NCBI GenBank assembly: GCA_046537875.1 | Contig: JBKHJZ010000138.1 | Span: forward strand, 1-8,591 | Length of the DNA stretch: 8,591 nt | DNA from: JBKHJZ01 sp046537875 | GTDB taxonomy: Bacteria; Actinomycetota; Acidimicrobiia; Acidimicrobiales; VFJN01 | Direction of reading: 5' to 3' | In this document: one piece after another, positions 1-6,767 of the stretch | How the letters are laid out: the number at the start of each line of letters is the position of its first letter | Position numbering within the stretch: position 1 is the first letter of the stretch | Translations under genes and position numbers: made by a program | The notes under the pieces: model-generated | What the model was told of the DNA's origin: nothing | The model's input: the letters and a program-made list of their open reading frames with translations, nothing else | Database searches by the model: none

Positions 1-783
1 GCCCCCGTCCATGTCGATCACCAGCGAGTCGCGCACGCCGAAGACCGCGTCGGAGTCGAGGTGCTCGCTGGCCCGGTCGAACACGTGGGTGATCACCCGC
101 TCGTGCCCGGGCGCGTCGACCACGAAGTGGATGTGCGCGGGGCGCCAGGTGTGCCGCCCCGTGGCACGGAGCATCTCGCCGACGGGGCCGTCGCCCGGGA
201 TCGGGTAGGCCACCGGGCGGACCGTCCGGAACTCGTAGCTGCCGTCGTTCGCCGCCGTGAACAGGCCGCGGAGGTTCATGGCGGGCTGCCCCCCGTCCTG
301 CACGTCGTACAGACCGTTGGGCGCGGTCTGCCACACGTCCAGCCGCGCGCCGGGCAGCGGCGTGCCGTCGAGCGAGCGCACCGTCCCGTGCACCCGCAGC
401 GGCTCGCCCCCGACGTCCGCGTCGACGATCGAGGCCCCGAGCGGCCGCTCGGGCGCACCCTCCACGTGGAACGGGCCGAAGACCGTCGGCTCCGTGGTGC
501 CGGGTGCGGCCCCGTGGCTCAGCATCTCCACCAGCATCGAGACCCCGAGCGTGTCGCTGAGCAGGATCAGCTCCTGCCGCTCGTCGGTGCACGCCTGGCC
601 GGCGCGGGTGAGGAAGTCGATGCCCGCGAACCACTCGTCGCGGGTGAGCCCGACCTCCTCCACGAAGGCGTGCAGGTGGGCGACCGCGGCCCGCATGATC
701 TGGGCCAGGCGGGCGTCGGGGGCACGGTCGAAGCTGGCCTGCACCTGCGCGAGGTGCTCGGCCGGGGTCATCTTCGAGCCCAT
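1..783 (-). CDS. Hydroxyquinol 1,2-dioxygenase (intradiol ring-cleavage dioxygenase), 3' end off window
   Basis: Likely cytoplasmic non-haem Fe(III) dioxygenase that opens hydroxyquinol between the two vicinal hydroxyls to give maleylacetate. The reading frame is open from ATG at 783 to the left edge (261 residues visible). Family members are usually about 280-300 residues, so only the extreme C-terminus is missing. An N-terminal helical dimerisation region (about 1-95) precedes the beta-sandwich catalytic domain. The four expected iron ligands are visible: Tyr159 (GLYDVQ), Tyr193 (AYPIPGDGPVGEML), His217 and His219 (RPAHIHF). The LRATGRHTWRPAHIHF segment and the DSDAVFGVRDSLVID segment fit hydroxyquinol dioxygenases (ChqB/DxnF/TsdC group) better than plain catechol 1,2-dioxygenases, and the maleylacetate reductase in the same operon supports this. 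A Shine-Dalgarno at 792-800 favours ATG 783 over the internal Met5. The gene lies 40 bp downstream of the thiolase. Alternative: a (chloro)catechol 1,2-dioxygenase, less likely because no muconate cycloisomerase gene is seen nearby. Confidence 0.88.
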   Translation of the reverse strand, partial: MGSKMTPAEHLAQVQASFDRAPDARLAQIMRAAVAHLHAFVEEVGLTRDEWFAGIDFLTRAGQACTDERQELILLSDTLGVSMLVEMLSHGAAPGTTEPTVFGPFHVEGAPERPLGASIVDADVGGEPLRVHGTVRSLDGTPLPGARLDVWQTAPNGLYDVQDGGQPAMNLRGLFTAANDGSYEFRTVRPVAYPIPGDGPVGEMLRATGRHTWRPAHIHFVVDAPGHERVITHVFDRASEHLDSDAVFGVRDSLVIDMDGG

Positions 784-791
784 GGCTGCTG

Positions 792-800
792 TCCTCTCTC
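792..800 (-). promoter_or_regulatory. Ribosome binding site for the dioxygenase gene
   Basis: The minus strand reads GAGAGAGGA, ending 8 nt before the ATG at 783. It is the only purine-rich Shine-Dalgarno-like stretch in the 40-bp gap after the thiolase stop, and it supports ATG 783 as the start. No promoter or terminator hairpin is evident in this gap (784-823). Confidence 0.6.
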
Positions 801-823
801 TCGGCTGGCGGTCAGGGGAGCGG

Positions 824-2008
824 TCACGCCGACTCCACGACCACGGCGATGCCCTGGCCGACGCCGATGCACATCGTTGCGAGGCCCCAGCGGCCACCGC
901 GGCGGTGCAGCTCGTGGACCAGGGTGGTCATGATCCGCGCCCCCGAGCAGCCGATCGGGTGGCCGAGGGCGATCGCGCCGCCGTTGGGGTTGACGATCGC
1001 CCGGTCGAGCTCGGGCCACTCGGCCAGGCAGGCCAGCGACTGGGCGGCGAACGCCTCGTTCAGCTCCACGACCGCGAGGTCCGACCAGCCGATGCCGGCC
1101 CGGTCGAGCGCCCGCCTGGCGGCCACCACCGGCCCCAGCCCGTACAGGTGCGGGTCGATGCCCGAGACGGCCCGGGAGGCGATGCGGGCCAGCGGCTCCC
1201 GCCCGAGGCCGCCGGCGGCGCGCTCGCCGGCCAGCAGCAGGGCGGCGGCGCCGTCGTTCATGGGCGAGGCGTTGCCGGCCGTGACCGTGCCGTCGCGCCG
1301 GAACACCGGCCGCAGGCGGGCCAGCGCGTCCAGGCTGGTGTCGTCTCGCACCGACTCGTCGCGGTCGAGGTCGGCGCCGGGCACGGGGATCACCTCGCCC
1401 GCGAAGGAGCCGCGCCGCCACGCCGCCGCGGCCCGCTGGTGGCTCCGCAGCGCGAACCCGTCCTGCACGGCGCGGCTGATCTCGTAGCGCTCAGCGAGGA
1501 TCTCCGCCCCCTCGCCCAGCGGCACGGTCCACTCCTCGGGCATCTCCGGGTTCACCAGGCGCCACCCGAGCGTGGTCGAGTGCATGGTCCGGTCGGCCCG
1601 CTCGTACGGCCGCTCCGGCTTGGCGACCACCCACGGCGCCCGGCTCATCGACTCGACCCCGCCCGCGATGCAGATCTCGGCGTCGCCGGTGGCGATCTCC
1701 CGGCTGGCTGAGGCGACGGCCTCGAGCCCCGACCCGCACAGCCGGTTCTCGGTGACGCCCGGCACCGACGTGGGGAGCCCGGCCAGCAGGGCCACCATGC
1801 GGCCGACGTTGCGGTTCTCCTCGCCCGCGCCGTTGCCGTTGCCGAAGTGCACGTCGTCGACCGCGGCCGGGTCGAGGCCGTCGGCCCGGCCGATGAGCTC
1901 ACGCACCACCGTGGCGCCCAGGTCGTCGGGCCGCACGTGGGCCAGACCCCCGCCGATCCTGCCGACCGGGGTGCGGACGGCGTCGACGATGAACACGGGC
2001 TCGGTCAT
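824..2008 (-). CDS. pcaF: Beta-ketoadipyl-CoA thiolase (PcaF-like acetyl-CoA acyltransferase)
   Basis: Cytoplasmic thiolase, 394 residues, the usual length for the family. By family knowledge it cleaves 3-oxoadipyl-CoA with CoA to succinyl-CoA and acetyl-CoA, the last step of the pathway. Visible motifs are the N-terminal FIVDAVRTPVGR; the nucleophilic Cys91 in NRLCGSGLEA; GGVESMSRAP (116-125); NEAF (317-320); the active-site His350 in GHPIGCSGAR; and the second catalytic Cys380 in CIGVGQG. Both GEENRNVGRM near residues 62-71 and the CIGVGQG ending (rather than the commoner CIGGGQG) resemble PcaF/PaaJ-type thiolases, which favours 3-oxoadipyl-CoA as substrate. The start is the ATG at 2008, which overlaps the LivM stop as ATGA and has a GGAGGA Shine-Dalgarno just upstream. 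The open frame continues further upstream but without homology, because it runs antiparallel or out of frame through livM. A general acetyl-CoA acetyltransferase is the alternative; operon context argues against it. Confidence 0.93.
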   Translation of the reverse strand: MTEPVFIVDAVRTPVGRIGGGLAHVRPDDLGATVVRELIGRADGLDPAAVDDVHFGNGNGAGEENRNVGRMVALLAGLPTSVPGVTENRLCGSGLEAVASASREIATGDAEICIAGGVESMSRAPWVVAKPERPYERADRTMHSTTLGWRLVNPEMPEEWTVPLGEGAEILAERYEISRAVQDGFALRSHQRAAAAWRRGSFAGEVIPVPGADLDRDESVRDDTSLDALARLRPVFRRDGTVTAGNASPMNDGAAALLLAGERAAGGLGREPLARIASRAVSGIDPHLYGLGPVVAARRALDRAGIGWSDLAVVELNEAFAAQSLACLAEWPELDRAIVNPNGGAIALGHPIGCSGARIMTTLVHELHRRGGRWGLATMCIGVGQGIAVVVESA

Positions 2009-3105
2009 CTGTCCTCCACTCCGGGGCCGACTCCCGGGCCGAGCAGGCGCCGCCGCACCGGGAAGAACTGCAGTGGCCGCCACCGCTGCACCAGCCCGTA
2101 GATGCCCTTCGGCGCCAGGATCGCCATCACCGCGGCGACGGCACCGAGGATGATGAACCGCCAGGTGTCGGCGTCGCCGAGCTGCTCGTCGAGCGCCCAG
2201 TACACGAGCACCCCGAGGATCGGCCCGGTCGTGCTGCCCACCCCGCCGATCACCACGATGAAGATCACGAGGGCGGTCCAGCGGAGCACGCTGAACGAGG
2301 CGTCGGCCCGGGCCGACGGGCTGGAGAGCAGGATCACCGCCCCGGTGGCGCCGGTCCAGAACGCGGCGATCACCCAGACGACCAGCTTGGTCTGCGTGAT
2401 GTCGACACCGAGGCCCCGGGCGCCGTCCTCGCTGTCGCGCACGGCGCGCAACGCCAGGCCCAGCCGCGACCGGAGGGCGAGCACGACGATCGCCGTGGCC
2501 CCCGCGGCCAGGGCCACCGCCAGCCAGAACGTGATGTCCTCGCGGACGTCCCGCGAGTAGCCACCCAGCGAGGCTCGGGTCATGCTGCGGACGTCGCCAC
2601 CGCCGAGCGACTCGCTCTCGATCACGAGCAGGCGGAACACCTCGGCGATCACCCAGGTGCCGATGGCGAAGTAGCCGCCCCGCAGGCGGAAGGCGAGCAG
2701 CGCCACCGGGACCGAGATGGCGGCGGCGAAGAGGCCGGCGAGCGGCACGGTGAGGTAGGGGTCGAGGCCCCAGTCCTCGGAGATCGTCAGCAGCGAGTAG
2801 ATGCCGATGCCCACGAACATCTGCTGGCCGATCGAGATCAGCCCGGCGAAGCCCGCCAGCAGGTTCCACATCTGGGCCAGCGACAGGTAGACGAGGATCG
2901 TCACGAGCGGGGTCTGGAGCGTGCCCTCGGGGTCCCACCAGGGCAGCGTCACCAGCGCCACCAGCACCGCCGCGGCGGCGGCCAGCCCGGCGGTCGACTC
3001 CGGGGTCCTCCGGCTGATGCGGTGCCGTCCGACCGCCTCCTCGCCGGCCGCGTCGCCGCCGGCGCCGCCGGCGGCCGTCCGGCCGATGCGGTCCACGCCG
3101 GTCAC
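2005..3105 (-). CDS. livM: LivM-type ABC transporter permease
   Basis: Inner-membrane permease of the hydrophobic amino acid/LIV (BPD_transp_2) family, 366 residues from a GTG start. A charged, Ala/Gly-rich cytoplasmic N-terminus of about 37 residues precedes a series of hydrophobic segments (approximately 38-56, 64-85, 88-108, 116-138, 145-162, 191-212, 240-260, 275-300 and 315-332). Family landmarks are NLLAGFAGLISIGQQMFVGI (81-100), which matches the LivM LLAGYAGQxSLGxAxFxGIG motif; the cytoplasmic SRLGLALRAVRDSEDGARGL (213-232), the ATPase-coupling EAA-like loop; and GGVGSTTGPILGV (287-299). The C-terminus ends in a basic tail. It should pair with the LivH-type subunit to form the channel. 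Its GTG overlaps the livH stop (GTGA, 3102-3105) and a GGAGG site precedes it. The Ile-Gly-Gln-Gln variation in the central motif may reflect a non-amino-acid substrate, which is inference. Confidence 0.92.
   Translation of the reverse strand: MTGVDRIGRTAAGGAGGDAAGEEAVGRHRISRRTPESTAGLAAAAAVLVALVTLPWWDPEGTLQTPLVTILVYLSLAQMWNLLAGFAGLISIGQQMFVGIGIYSLLTISEDWGLDPYLTVPLAGLFAAAISVPVALLAFRLRGGYFAIGTWVIAEVFRLLVIESESLGGGDVRSMTRASLGGYSRDVREDITFWLAVALAAGATAIVVLALRSRLGLALRAVRDSEDGARGLGVDITQTKLVVWVIAAFWTGATGAVILLSSPSARADASFSVLRWTALVIFIVVIGGVGSTTGPILGVLVYWALDEQLGDADTWRFIILGAVAAVMAILAPKGIYGLVQRWRPLQFFPVRRRLLGPGVGPGVEDR
2012..2017 (-). promoter_or_regulatory. Ribosome binding site deciding the thiolase start
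   Basis: The minus strand reads GGAGGA followed by CAG and the ATG at 2008. The site lies inside the last codons of livM. It fixes the thiolase start at 2008 even though the same frame stays open for about 900 bases upstream. Confidence 0.7.
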
Positions 3106-3983
3106 GCCCGCCCCCTCCGCCCCAGCAGGCCCTGCGGCCGGAACGCCAGCACGGCCAGGAAGATCAGGTGGCCGTAGAGCGTCCCGGACAGCAGGTCGTA
3201 GCGGACGTCCACCTGGTTCCCCACCGCCTGGGCCACGCCGAGGATCACCCCGCCCACCAGCGTTCCCCACAGCGAGCCGAGCCCGCCGATCACCACCGCC
3301 TCGAACCCGAAGAGCAGCTGCGCCGGGCCGGCGCTGGGGCCGAAGGTCTGGCGGATCCCGAGGAACACGCCGGCCAGCGCCACGGTGGCGAAGGCGATGG
3401 CCATCACCCGGGCGTAGATCACCCGGTCGTCGATGCCCATCAGCCGGGCGGTGTCGGGATCGTCCGCGGTGGCCCGGAAGGCGCGCCCCGGCCGGGTCCG
3501 CGACAGCACGAGCTGGAGCGCGCCCAGCACCACCAGCGCGGTCACCAGCGTGAGCAGCGGGAACCACCCCACCGAGATGTCGCCGGTGATCTCCAGGCTG
3601 CGGGTCTCGATGGCGCCGGCGTCGAGGCCCCGGGAGTCGGCGCTGTAGTGCTCGAGCAGGGCGTTCTGGATCACCACGCCCAGGCCGAAGGTGACCAGGA
3701 TCGACGGCAGCGGGTCGGGTCCCATCGTCCGGTTGAACACGACGCGCTGGAGCACGTAGCCGGCGAGGGCGAACGCCGGGACGATGACCAGCAGCGACAC
3801 GAACGGGTTCACGTCGAGGGTCGCAGTGGTCGACACGGCCAGGAACGCGCCGAGGATGGCCAGGTCGCCGTGCGCCAGGTTGACGAAGCGCATCACCCCG
3901 AACGCGAGCGAGAGGCCCGTGGCGAACAGGGCGAACAGCCCACCGAGCAGCAGGCCCTGGACCACCGCGTTGACCCAGGTCAC
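3102..3983 (-). CDS. livH: LivH-type ABC transporter permease
   Basis: Inner-membrane permease of the LIV (BPD_transp_2) family, 293 residues, the normal length for LivH. It starts with the typical short LivH N-terminus (VNAVVQGLLLGGLFALFATG) leading directly into the first membrane helix. The family motif GLSLAFGVMRFVNLAHGDL (23-41) matches the LivH GLxLxFGVMRxxNxAHG(D/E) pattern. SRTRPGRAFRATADDPDTAR (161-180) is the ATPase-contacting cytoplasmic loop, followed by LMGI; AVVIGGLGSLWGTLVGGVI (229-247) and the C-terminal FRPQGLLGRRGRA end are also typical. About eight hydrophobic segments are visible. The GTG start at 3983 overlaps the livF stop (GTGA, 3980-3983), with GGAG 5 nt upstream. It forms the membrane channel with the LivM-type protein immediately downstream. 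The substrate is inferred from the operon to be an aromatic acid or phenol; the permease sequence itself does not reveal it. Confidence 0.94.
   Translation of the reverse strand: MTWVNAVVQGLLLGGLFALFATGLSLAFGVMRFVNLAHGDLAILGAFLAVSTTATLDVNPFVSLLVIVPAFALAGYVLQRVVFNRTMGPDPLPSILVTFGLGVVIQNALLEHYSADSRGLDAGAIETRSLEITGDISVGWFPLLTLVTALVVLGALQLVLSRTRPGRAFRATADDPDTARLMGIDDRVIYARVMAIAFATVALAGVFLGIRQTFGPSAGPAQLLFGFEAVVIGGLGSLWGTLVGGVILGVAQAVGNQVDVRYDLLSGTLYGHLIFLAVLAFRPQGLLGRRGRA
3111..3118 (-). promoter_or_regulatory. Ribosome binding site for livM
   Basis: The minus strand reads GGAGGGGG, ending 5 nt before the GTG at 3105, inside the last codons of livH (Gly-Arg-Arg-Gly-Arg-Ala). It supports GTG 3105 as the start despite an open frame reaching to 3567. 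Confidence 0.6.
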
Positions 3984-4693
3984 GACCGCTCCATCCCGAA
4001 GTAGGCCGCGGTGATGCGCTCGCGCTCCAGCGCGGCCGGCCGGCCCTCCAGCGACACCCGGCCCTCGAGCAGGCAGACGACCCGGTCGGCGACCGCCATC
4101 GCCTGGCCGATGTCCTGCTCCACCAGCAGCACGGTGGTGCCCTGCTCGATGATCGTCGGCAGCGCCGCGTAGAGGCCCTTGACCACCACGGGCGCCAGCC
4201 CGAGCGACACCTCGTCGAGCAGCAGCAGCCGGGGGTTCGCCATCAGCCCGCGCCCGATGGCCACCGCCTGCCGCTCGCCGCCCGACAGCACGTCGGCCGG
4301 CCTCCGCAGCAGCGGCTCGATGAGCGGGAAGACCTCGAGCACCCGGCCGATGGTCCAGTGCCCCGGCCGGCGGGTGTGGGCGCCGACGAGCAGGTTCTCC
4401 TCGGTGGTCAGGCTGGGGAAGAGGTGCCGGCCCTCGGGCACCAGGGCGATGCCGCGCGCCACGCGCCGGTGGTGGGGCACGGCCCGCAGGTCGTCGCCGG
4501 CGAAGGTCACCGAGCCCGCCGTGGCCGGCACCAGGCCGGCCACGGTGGACAGCAGCGTGCTCTTCCCGGCACCGTTGGCACCGATCACCGCCACGGTCTC
4601 GTGCTCGTCGACCCGCAGGTCGATGCCGGCCAGGGCCTGGAAGTCGCCGTAGCCGGCGGCGAGGTCGCGGATCCCGAGCAGGGGCGTGGTCAC
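3980..4693 (-). CDS. livF: LivF-type ABC transporter ATPase
   Basis: Cytoplasmic ATP-binding subunit of a LIV-type importer, 237 residues, typical for LivF. Motifs in order: Walker A GANGAGKS (38-45); the LivF-type Q-loop region LVPEGRHLFPSLTTEENL (84-101); ABC signature LSGGERQ (136-142); Walker B LLLLDE (156-161); and switch segment LLVEQDIGQAM (189-199). As in LivF proteins generally, Gln192 stands where other ABC ATPases have the H-loop histidine. The signature and Walker motifs are intact, so this subunit should hydrolyse ATP in a heterodimer with the LivG-type partner. The GTG at 4693 overlaps the livG stop as GTGA and is chosen because homology begins right there (LLGIRDLAAGYGDFQALAGI). 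The frame is open upstream, but that sequence is Arg/Pro-rich nonsense antiparallel to real genes. The Shine-Dalgarno is weak (GGGGGTGG), which fits translational coupling. Confidence 0.94.
   Translation of the reverse strand: MTTPLLGIRDLAAGYGDFQALAGIDLRVDEHETVAVIGANGAGKSTLLSTVAGLVPATAGSVTFAGDDLRAVPHHRRVARGIALVPEGRHLFPSLTTEENLLVGAHTRRPGHWTIGRVLEVFPLIEPLLRRPADVLSGGERQAVAIGRGLMANPRLLLLDEVSLGLAPVVVKGLYAALPTIIEQGTTVLLVEQDIGQAMAVADRVVCLLEGRVSLEGRPAALERERITAAYFGMERS
3989..3992 (-). promoter_or_regulatory. Ribosome binding site for livH
   Basis: The minus strand reads GGAG, five nucleotides before the GTG at 3983, inside the last codons of livF. Short but well placed; translation is probably also coupled through the GTGA overlap. 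Confidence 0.5.
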
Positions 4694-5436
4694 TCGGGCG
4701 CCACCCCCATGTACACCTCCCGGACCTCGGGACTGTCCATCACCGCCGCGGGCTCGCCCTCGGCGATCGTGCGACCGAAGCTCATCGCCATCATCCGGTC
4801 GACCACCGCGAGCAACGCGTGGACCACGTGCTCGATCCACACGATCGTCGTGCCGCCGGCGTGGATCGCCCGGACGTCGCCGATCAGCTCCTGCACCTCG
4901 ACCTCGGTGAGGCCGCCCGCGATCTCGTCGAGCAGCAGCACGGTCGGCTGCGTGGCCAGGGCACGGGCGAGCTCGAGGCGCTTGCGGCCCAGCAGCCGGA
5001 GCGCCCCGGCCCGCACGTTGGCCCGGCCGAGCAGGTGCGTGCGCTCGAGCGCCGCAACTGCGAGGGGCACGGCGTCCCGCTCGCGGAGCGGGAACCCGGC
5101 GCCGAAGATCGCCGCCGCCAGCACGTTCTCGAAGACCGTCATCTCCTCGAACGGCCGCGGCACCTGCGACGTCCGGGCCAGGCCGGCCCGGCAGCGGCGG
5201 TCGGCCCGCTCGTGGGTGATGTCGCGGCCGTCGAAGGTGATCCTCCCCCCGTCGGGCCGCAGATCGCCGGCGATCACGTTGAGGAGGGTGGTCTTGCCCG
5301 CTCCGTTGGGGCCGACGATGCCGAGGGCATCGCCGGCCCGCACGGTGAGCGACAGCTCGTCGATCACCCTGACGCCGAACGACTTCGAGACGCGCTCGAC
5401 CTCCAGCACCGTCGAGCCCACCGTGGCGGAGACCAC
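4690..5436 (-). CDS. livG: LivG-type ABC transporter ATPase with divergent signature motif
   Basis: Cytoplasmic ATP-binding subunit, 248 residues, partner of the LivF-type subunit. Visible motifs: Walker A GPNGAGKT (42-49); Q-loop Gln91 in ARTSQVPRPFEEMTVFENV; Walker B LLLDE (167-171); and H-loop His203 in VWIEHVVHAL. The C-terminal GRTIAEGEPAAVMDSPEVRE segment is characteristic of LivG/BraF. The signature position reads LRLLGRKRLELARAL (146-160) instead of the usual LSYGQQRRLEIARAL, so the Ser-Gly-Gly core is replaced; catalytic residues elsewhere are intact. The start is taken as GTG 5436, two bases after the TAG of the binding-protein gene; GTG codons at residues 6 and 10 are alternatives. 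No good Shine-Dalgarno precedes it, so translation probably depends on reinitiation after the upstream gene. Homology begins at about residue 10. Confidence 0.9.
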   Translation of the reverse strand: MVSATVGSTVLEVERVSKSFGVRVIDELSLTVRAGDALGIVGPNGAGKTTLLNVIAGDLRPDGGRITFDGRDITHERADRRCRAGLARTSQVPRPFEEMTVFENVLAAAIFGAGFPLRERDAVPLAVAALERTHLLGRANVRAGALRLLGRKRLELARALATQPTVLLLDEIAGGLTEVEVQELIGDVRAIHAGGTTIVWIEHVVHALLAVVDRMMAMSFGRTIAEGEPAAVMDSPEVREVYMGVAPE

Positions 5437-5438
5437 GG

Positions 5439-6767
5439 CTAGTAGGAGATGGCTTGGATCTCGCCGTCGACCTCGAGCTCCGGCAGCTGGTCGTTGACGT
5501 TGATCGCCAGCTCGAGCGGGTGGTCGTCCCCGGCGACCCACTGGCCGGCCACCAGCGGGGTCTTCGAGATGTTCGGCACGGGACCGGCGGCGAAGTTGAC
5601 CGGGCCCACCACGGTCGCCAGGTCGGTGGTCGCGAGCGCCTCGTTGAGCGCGTCGGGGTCCGCGCTGCCCGCCCGGGTGAGCGCATCGACCGCCACCTCG
5701 AAGAGCGCGTGGGCGAACCCGAGCGGCTGCGTGGGCTGCGCACCCGTCTCGTCCTCGAACGCCGCGGCCAGCTCCCCGGCCGACTGCCCGGTGAGCGACG
5801 AGCTGAACGGGTGCCGCCCGGTCCACCAGATCTCGGTGCTCAGGCCCTCGCCCCGGGGGAACGACTCGACGGCGCTGGGGAAGAGCAGCGCCTTCGCGAC
5901 CGTGATCACCGGGGGCTCGAAGCCCTGCTGCAGCGCCTGGCTCTGGAAGTTGGCGAACGTGGGCGGCGGCACCACCCCCGAGACGATCGCCACGCCGGCC
6001 GAGCGGAACTGGTTGATCTGGGCGCTGAAGTCCTGGGTGTCGAGCGGGAACCGCCCCGGGTCGACCACGGTGAACCCCGCCGCCTCCAGCGCCGGCGGGA
6101 AGCCCACCTGGGGGTCGCTCCACGCGTTGCCGTCCGGGTCGTTGGGCCAGAGCCCGCCGACCACCTTGTCGGCGCCCGACTGCTCCCACAGGGCGATGAA
6201 GTTCTCGATGACGTCCTCGAGGCCCCAGAAGAAGTGCCAGTTGAACGCCGAGGCCTGCTGGGGCTCGACGTCCGGGCCCAGCTCGCCGCCGATGCCGAGG
6301 TAGTGGGGCTGCCACGGCGCCACCGTCGAGATGCAGGGCACCTCGCCCAGGTCGCAGGCCGAGGCCACCGGCACGGTGGTGTCGGGCGTGGACGACACGA
6401 GCATCAGCTCGACGCCCTCGCTGATCAGCTCCTGGGCCACCTCGCCGGCCCGCCCGGCGTCGGACTCGCTGTCGCGGTCGACGATCTCGACGGCCTCGCC
6501 CAGCTCGGCGCGCATCGCGTCGAGCACGAAGGCGTCGGCCTCGCCGAACGGCGCGAGCGCCCCGGTGCGCGGCGTGACGTAGCCGATGCGGGCCGACGGG
6601 ATGTCGCCGCCGCCGTTCCCACCGCCGTCGCCACCTCCGCCCCCGCCGTCGCCGTCGTCGTCACCGCAGGCGGCCAGGATGCTGCCCCCCAGCCCGAACG
6701 CGGCGACCCCCTGCAGGAACCGGCGCCGTGACGGTCCCCTCGCCCCGCTCTGCACGTGATCGGTCAT
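5439..6767 (-). CDS. LIV-type ABC transporter substrate-binding lipoprotein (Tat signal)
   Basis: Extracytoplasmic receptor (Peripla_BP_6 / LivK-like), 442 residues. The N-terminus has a twin-arginine motif SRRRFLQ (13-19), a hydrophobic stretch (21-33) and a lipobox LAAC with Cys34 as the probable lipidation site. A Gly/Asp linker (35-55) tethers the receptor to the membrane. The two-lobed binding fold starts at ARIGYVTPRTGALAPFG (59-75) and runs to the end. Cys138 and Cys145 (ACDLGEVPC) are close enough to form a disulfide. STVAPWQP (147-154) and FFWGLEDVIENF suggest a receptor subfamily distinct from true Leu/Ile/Val binders. The ATG at 6767 overlaps the maleylacetate reductase stop as ATGA and has a strong AAGGGGGAG site. 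Being coupled to aromatic-degradation genes on both sides of the transporter, it likely binds an aromatic substrate; the ligand cannot be read from sequence. Confidence 0.92.
   Translation of the reverse strand: MTDHVQSGARGPSRRRFLQGVAAFGLGGSILAACGDDDGDGGGGGGDGGGNGGGDIPSARIGYVTPRTGALAPFGEADAFVLDAMRAELGEAVEIVDRDSESDAGRAGEVAQELISEGVELMLVSSTPDTTVPVASACDLGEVPCISTVAPWQPHYLGIGGELGPDVEPQQASAFNWHFFWGLEDVIENFIALWEQSGADKVVGGLWPNDPDGNAWSDPQVGFPPALEAAGFTVVDPGRFPLDTQDFSAQINQFRSAGVAIVSGVVPPPTFANFQSQALQQGFEPPVITVAKALLFPSAVESFPRGEGLSTEIWWTGRHPFSSSLTGQSAGELAAAFEDETGAQPTQPLGFAHALFEVAVDALTRAGSADPDALNEALATTDLATVVGPVNFAAGPVPNISKTPLVAGQWVAGDDHPLELAINVNDQLPELEVDGEIQAISY
6603..6665 (-). repeat. Low-complexity Gly/Asp linker-coding stretch
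   Basis: This encodes residues 35-55 of the binding protein, right after the lipobox cysteine: an acidic GDDDGDG run, then glycines broken by Asp and Asn. It is a flexible tether, common in actinobacterial lipoproteins. On the DNA level it is a run of imperfect GGC/GGT/GAC triplets, so length variation among strains would not be surprising. Confidence 0.75.

Noticed and set aside
1..783. Reading the dioxygenase as a catechol 1,2-dioxygenase of the ortho pathway
   Set aside because: The sequence around the ligands resembles hydroxyquinol enzymes, and the operon contains maleylacetate reductase but no visible cycloisomerase or enol-lactonase. Kept only as an alternative.
257..1711. Plus-strand open frame of 484 codons across the dioxygenase and thiolase genes
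   Set aside because: It runs antisense through two well-supported genes and its translation shows no known motif.
2009..2938. Upstream extension of the thiolase frame, giving a 704-codon protein
   Set aside because: The added part is Arg/Pro/Gly-rich and out of frame within livM. The true start is fixed by the ATGA overlap, the GGAGGA site and homology beginning at MTEPVFIVDAVRTP.
3055..3075. GCC/GGC-rich inverted repeat including a 12-bp perfect palindrome (3064-3075)
   Set aside because: It lies in the Ala/Gly-rich N-terminal codons of livM and is explained by codon use. Not placed like a terminator or operator.
5449..6303. Plus-strand ATG at 5449 directly preceded by AGGAG
   Set aside because: The apparent ribosome site touches the ATG with no spacer, and the 284-codon product is antisense nonsense. 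Coincidence at the end of the receptor gene.
5454..6731. Long plus-strand open frame (425 codons) antisense to the receptor gene
   Set aside because: Its product is rich in Arg, Gly, Val and His with no recognisable fold. It mirrors codon bias of the real minus-strand gene, which has a full family match.
2005..6767. The ABC set as a housekeeping branched-chain amino acid importer
   Set aside because: Possible by family, but its coupling by overlapping codons to aromatic-degradation genes on both sides makes an aromatic substrate more likely. Not proven by sequence.
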